NCBI GenBank assembly: GCA_001563965.1
Contig: LKMS01000058.1
Span: 1 to 8,537, forward strand
From: Haloferacaceae archaeon PL-Br10_E2g29
GTDB taxonomy: Archaea; Halobacteriota; Halobacteria; Halobacteriales; Haloferacaceae
Direction: 5' to 3'
DNA: 8,537 nucleotides
Both the position numbers and the translations under genes were made by a program. Below, one piece after another: positions 5,865-8,537 of the stretch. A model generated the notes under the pieces. That model saw only the letters and a program-made list of their open reading frames with translations, did no database searches and was not told the DNA's origin. Numbering within the stretch: the first letter of the stretch is position 1; each line of letters starts with the position of its first letter.

Positions 5865-5890
5865 CGCCGGGTGTGCTCACTAGTGAATGC

Positions 5891-6919
5891 ATGAGTATAG
5901 AGGACTCACGAGCACACAATAGATCCGAACCGAGTCGCCGGCAGCTGCTGACTGCCGGCGGCGCTGCGTTGGTGGGGCTTTCGGGCTGTCTCGTGAGGGG
6001 TGAAACGACCGACTTCGAGGGGGAGATTCGTGTCGACGGGAGCAACACCGTCCTGCCGCACGGGGCGGCGCTCGCCGAGGAGTTCCAGTGGCGGAACAAC
6101 CGGGTCCGAGTTCCGGTCAACGGCTCGGGAACCGGCGCGGGCTTCCAGCGGTTTGCGGTCGGCGAAACACACATTCAGAACGCCAGCCGCGAAATCATGG
6201 ATCACGAACGCGAGCTGTGTGAAGAAAACGGTGTGGAGTTCATCGAACTCGAAGCGCTGTTGGATGGGATCGCCATTTTCGCCAATCCCGAAAACGACTG
6301 GTGTGACTGTCTCACCGTCGACGAGCTCAATCAGATCTGGGAGAGCGGCTCCGAAGTCGAAACCTGGAGCGACGTGCGCTCGGAGTGGCCCGATGAGGAG
6401 ATTGTTCTCTACGGTCGTGACTCCGCGTCGGGAACGTTCGATTACTTTACCGACGTCATCAACGGCGAGCACGGCAACATCCGCTCGGACTACTCGGGAA
6501 CGCCGGATACGAACGTGATCGTCCGCGGCGTCCGCGGGAATCGCTACGCGCTCGGCTTCGGTGGCGCGGGCTACTACTACGAAAATGAGGACGATCTCTC
6601 GCTGATCGGCGTCGACGACGGCGATGGCTGTATTGTTCCCACCCGCGAGACGATCGAAACGGGCACCTACACGCCGCTGTCGCGACCGATGTTCGCCTAT
6701 CTGAACCTCGACGAACTCGACCGTCCCGAGTTTCGGCGGTACGTCCGGTTCTTTTTCGAGCCAATCGATGACGATGCAGACCTGAGCGTTGTCGAAGAAG
6801 ACGAAGAACTCGCCTGGACCCAGTGGGCCGCCCGGAAGGTCGGCTTCTACGCCATTCCCGACGAAACAGTCGATGAGAGTCGAACCGCGCTCGAAGCCGC
6901 CATCGAGGAGCGAACCTGA
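5891..6919 (+). CDS. pstS: Phosphate ABC transporter substrate-binding lipoprotein PstS
   Basis: PstS captures phosphate outside the membrane and delivers it to PstCA. The 342-residue protein opens with a Tat-type lipoprotein signal: SRRQLL with Arg16-Arg17, a hydrophobic run, and lipobox LSGC with Cys33 as the anchor. The mature part has the two-lobe PstS fold. Phosphate-contact motifs are DGSNTVLP near the start, then NGSGTGAGFQRFAVGET with an ISNASR-like QNASREI, and GRDSASGTFDYF in the second lobe. A Cys-x-Cys (DWCDC) in the middle could be redox- or fold-related. Start: the frame is open in AT-rich DNA from 5762, but residues encoded there look unlike a signal peptide. The ATG at 5891 places the twin-arginine motif at a normal depth and sits about 29 nt after a TATA box. 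The stop TGA is followed at once by the pstC ATG, so this is an operon. Confidence 0.94.
   Translation: MSIEDSRAHNRSEPSRRQLLTAGGAALVGLSGCLVRGETTDFEGEIRVDGSNTVLPHGAALAEEFQWRNNRVRVPVNGSGTGAGFQRFAVGETHIQNASREIMDHERELCEENGVEFIELEALLDGIAIFANPENDWCDCLTVDELNQIWESGSEVETWSDVRSEWPDEEIVLYGRDSASGTFDYFTDVINGEHGNIRSDYSGTPDTNVIVRGVRGNRYALGFGGAGYYYENEDDLSLIGVDDGDGCIVPTRETIETGTYTPLSRPMFAYLNLDELDRPEFRRYVRFFFEPIDDDADLSVVEEDEELAWTQWAARKVGFYAIPDETVDESRTALEAAIEERT
6905..6910 (+). promoter_or_regulatory. Shine-Dalgarno-like site for pstC
   Basis: GAGGAG lies inside the pstS tail, nine bases before the pstC ATG. It supports internal initiation in a leadered operon message, in contrast to the leaderless first genes. 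The match to the 16S tail is partial and GAGGAG is also a common Glu-Glu coding sequence here. Confidence 0.4.
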
Positions 6920-7876
6920 ATGGCTGCCATCGACCTCACCGGTGACAACCGGCGAACGGACAAGGTCAATGTGTTGGTCAAATGGGTGTTTTTCGGCTGT
7001 GCGTCGGTGACGGTGTTGACGACGCTGGCGATTATTGGCGTGTTGGTCAACGGCGCGGTGAGTTTCTTTTTTGAGGCCTCGATTGTCGAACGGCTGGCCG
7101 GCCAGCGCTGGAATCAAGTAATCACCTTCCGGGAGTTCTTTTTCGGCACAGAGTGGTCACCGGTCATCCAACCGCGAAGCTTCGGCGTTCTCCCACTGAT
7201 GTGGGGAACGATGATGATTGTCGTCGGCTCGGCAGTCGTCGCACTGCCGGTCGGCACCGCAACCGCGATCTATCTCTCGGAGTACGCCGACACGCGCGTC
7301 CGGAAAATCCTGAAACCGACGCTCGAAATTCTCGCCGGCATTCCGACCATCGTCTACGGCTTTTTTGCGATTTCGTTCATTACGCCGTTGCTTCAGCAGG
7401 TGTTTCCCCAAACCGGCACGTTCAACGCCGCCGCGGGGGCGATCGTCGTCGGGATTATGATTATTCCGATGGTTTCGTCGCTTTCGGAGGATGCCATGAG
7501 CGCGGTGCCCGACGAACTCCGCAATGCCGCGTACGGACTTGGCGCAACGAAGTACGAGGTGTCGACGCAGGTGGTGCTGCCTGCATCGGTATCGGGCATT
7601 ACGGCCTCATACATTCTGGCCATTTCGCGCGCAATCGGCGAGACGATGGCCGTGACGCTTGCGGCGGGAATGCAGCCCACGATTACGGGCAACCCACTCG
7701 TCGAGATCCAGACGATGACGGCCTACATGGTTCAGATCGGCACCGGTGACGTGAGCGTGGGCTCGATTGGCTACCAGAGCCTGTTCGCGGTGGGACTGAC
7801 GCTGTTCGTGATGACGCTCGCGATGAACCTGCTGAGCCAAGTCGTCAAAGAACGTTATGAGGAGGAGTACCGATGA
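6920..7876 (+). CDS. pstC: Phosphate ABC transporter permease PstC
   Basis: PstC is one of the two membrane subunits forming the phosphate channel, working with PstA and the PstB ATPase. The 318-residue protein has six likely membrane segments, at roughly 20-45, 93-120, 134-157, 170-190, 224-250 and 286-308, preceded by a short charged N-terminus. The EAA-type loop that docks onto the ATPase is clear: SEDAMSAVPDELRNAAYGLGATKYEV (189-214) followed by VVLP. A glycine at GLGAT and the ISRAIGETMAV motif (235-245) are typical PstC. A soluble loop of about 40 residues after the first segment (50-92) presumably faces PstS. The gene abuts pstS and overlaps pstA by four bases (ATGA), so the three are translationally linked. 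Confidence 0.95.
   Translation: MAAIDLTGDNRRTDKVNVLVKWVFFGCASVTVLTTLAIIGVLVNGAVSFFFEASIVERLAGQRWNQVITFREFFFGTEWSPVIQPRSFGVLPLMWGTMMIVVGSAVVALPVGTATAIYLSEYADTRVRKILKPTLEILAGIPTIVYGFFAISFITPLLQQVFPQTGTFNAAAGAIVVGIMIIPMVSSLSEDAMSAVPDELRNAAYGLGATKYEVSTQVVLPASVSGITASYILAISRAIGETMAVTLAAGMQPTITGNPLVEIQTMTAYMVQIGTGDVSVGSIGYQSLFAVGLTLFVMTLAMNLLSQVVKERYEEEYR
7859..7867 (+). promoter_or_regulatory. Shine-Dalgarno-like site for pstA
   Basis: GAGGAGGAG ends five bases before the pstA ATG, inside the pstC tail. It complements part of the archaeal 16S 3' end (CACCTCCT core) and suggests that pstA translation starts by reinitiation or internal entry at the ATGA overlap. Confidence 0.5.
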
Positions 7877-8537
7877 GCACCGAAAACCCGTTCGACGGCA
7901 TTGCCGACGACATCGCGCGCAAACGCCGCATTGGTCGCGTTTTCGTCGCGATCTGTTTCGCCTCGACGCTCGTCGGCATCGTCGCCCTCGTCGCGCTGAT
8001 CGCCGATGTGCTGTACGAATCGTGGGGCTGGGTCACCATCGAGTTTCTGACGTATCCACCCTCGCGGTTCATCGAGAGCTACCAGCCCGGCGGCCGCGGG
8101 GCGGGCATCTATCCGGCGCTCGTCGGCTCGATTTTCCTCATCATCCTCACGGCCATCTTCACGATGTTTCTGGGCGTTGGCGCGGCAATCTATCTCGAAG
8201 AGTACGCCCCCGACAACCGCCTAACCGCATTCATCGAGGCCAACATCGCGAACCTCGCCGGCGTACCGTCAATCGTCTACGGCCTGCTCGGGTTGGCGAT
8301 TTTCGTTCGCGCAATCGGTTTGGGGGCGAGCCTCATCGCGGGAGCGTTGACGTTGACGCTGCTTATTTTACCGATCGTGATCGTCTCCAGCCAGGAGGCG
8401 TTGGGTGCGGTGCCCGACACCCAACGGCAGGCGGCATACGGCATGGGTGCGACCCAGTGGGAGGTCATCCGCGATATCGTGTTGCCACGGGCACTCCCCG
8501 GCATTATGACCGGGACGATTCTGTCGCTCTCGCGGGC
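7873..8537 (+). CDS. pstA: Phosphate ABC transporter permease PstA (3' end beyond window)
   Basis: This is the second phosphate permease subunit. The frame runs open to the window end, giving 221 complete residues of a protein usually near 290-330 residues; no stop is reached. The ATG overlaps the pstC stop as ATGA. A membrane segment at about 20-45 is followed by a loop ending in QPGGRGAGIYPALVGS (71-86), a typical PstA motif, then segments near 82-105, 128-148 and 152-172. The EAA loop reads SSQEALGAVPDTQRQAAYGMGATQWEVI (172-199) followed by DIVLP. It is paralogous to the upstream pstC, with the same A-A-Y-G-x-G-A-T core. pstB should follow past the right edge. Confidence 0.94.
   Translation, partial: MSTENPFDGIADDIARKRRIGRVFVAICFASTLVGIVALVALIADVLYESWGWVTIEFLTYPPSRFIESYQPGGRGAGIYPALVGSIFLIILTAIFTMFLGVGAAIYLEEYAPDNRLTAFIEANIANLAGVPSIVYGLLGLAIFVRAIGLGASLIAGALTLTLLILPIVIVSSQEALGAVPDTQRQAAYGMGATQWEVIRDIVLPRALPGIMTGTILSLSR

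Noticed and set aside
5762..5890. In-frame 5' extension of pstS (43 more codons)
   Set aside because: It lies in AT-rich control DNA, contains the TATA box and repeats, and would bury the Tat lipoprotein signal too deep. The ATG at 5891 is better.
5906..7117. Minus-strand open frame of 403 codons opposite pstS
   Set aside because: The plus strand encodes a clear PstS with signal peptide and ligand motifs, and the antisense product matches nothing I recognise.

Overview
The window looks like chromosomal DNA from a haloarchaeon (class Halobacteria). Four things point there: GC-rich coding DNA with strongly acidic predicted proteins (many D/E, few K); TATA-like boxes about 25-29 nt upstream of several start codons with no Shine-Dalgarno sequence, as expected for leaderless transcripts; an archaeal translation factor aIF5A; and an AbrB-PhoU fusion beside a pst operon. 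The genus cannot be decided from what is visible. No IS element, CRISPR array, tRNA or rRNA was seen. No gene-free stretch exceeds 300 nt; the longest is the 213-nt divergent control region at 5678-5890.

Layout. (1) 1-1210, minus strand: biotin uptake genes bioY and then bioM, with bioM cut by the left edge. A dyad resembling a BirA-type operator surrounds the bioY TATA box. (2) 1352-2666, plus strand: a small haloarchaeal protein with two helix-turn-helix-like segments, tentatively Cmi4, followed by a Cas4/Dna2-like protein that keeps its four iron-sulfur cysteines but lacks an obvious catalytic E-x-K motif. (3) 2740-3378, minus strand: a TsaC/Sua5-type threonylcarbamoyl-AMP synthase for tRNA t6A. 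(4) 3468-4660, plus strand: aIF5A overlapping an agmatinase-family gene by one base, a pairing that fits the haloarchaeal agmatine-based route to deoxyhypusine on aIF5A. (5) 4679-5677, minus strand: an AbrB-PhoU regulator, divergent from (6) 5891-8537, plus strand: pstS, pstC and pstA of a phosphate ABC transporter, with pstA cut by the right edge. pstB and perhaps another phoU are expected beyond it.

The most interesting non-coding stretch is the AT-rich phoU/pstS divergent region. It carries dyads just upstream of both TATA boxes, (C/T)ATAG(A/T) words repeated at about 10-bp (one-helical-turn) steps, and a second strong TATA box that would give a leadered pstS transcript. The AbrB-PhoU protein encoded alongside is an obvious candidate to act there, but this is inference. 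I found no wholly new system. The best leads are this phosphate control region, the degenerate stand-alone Cas4-like protein and the aIF5A/agmatinase coupling.
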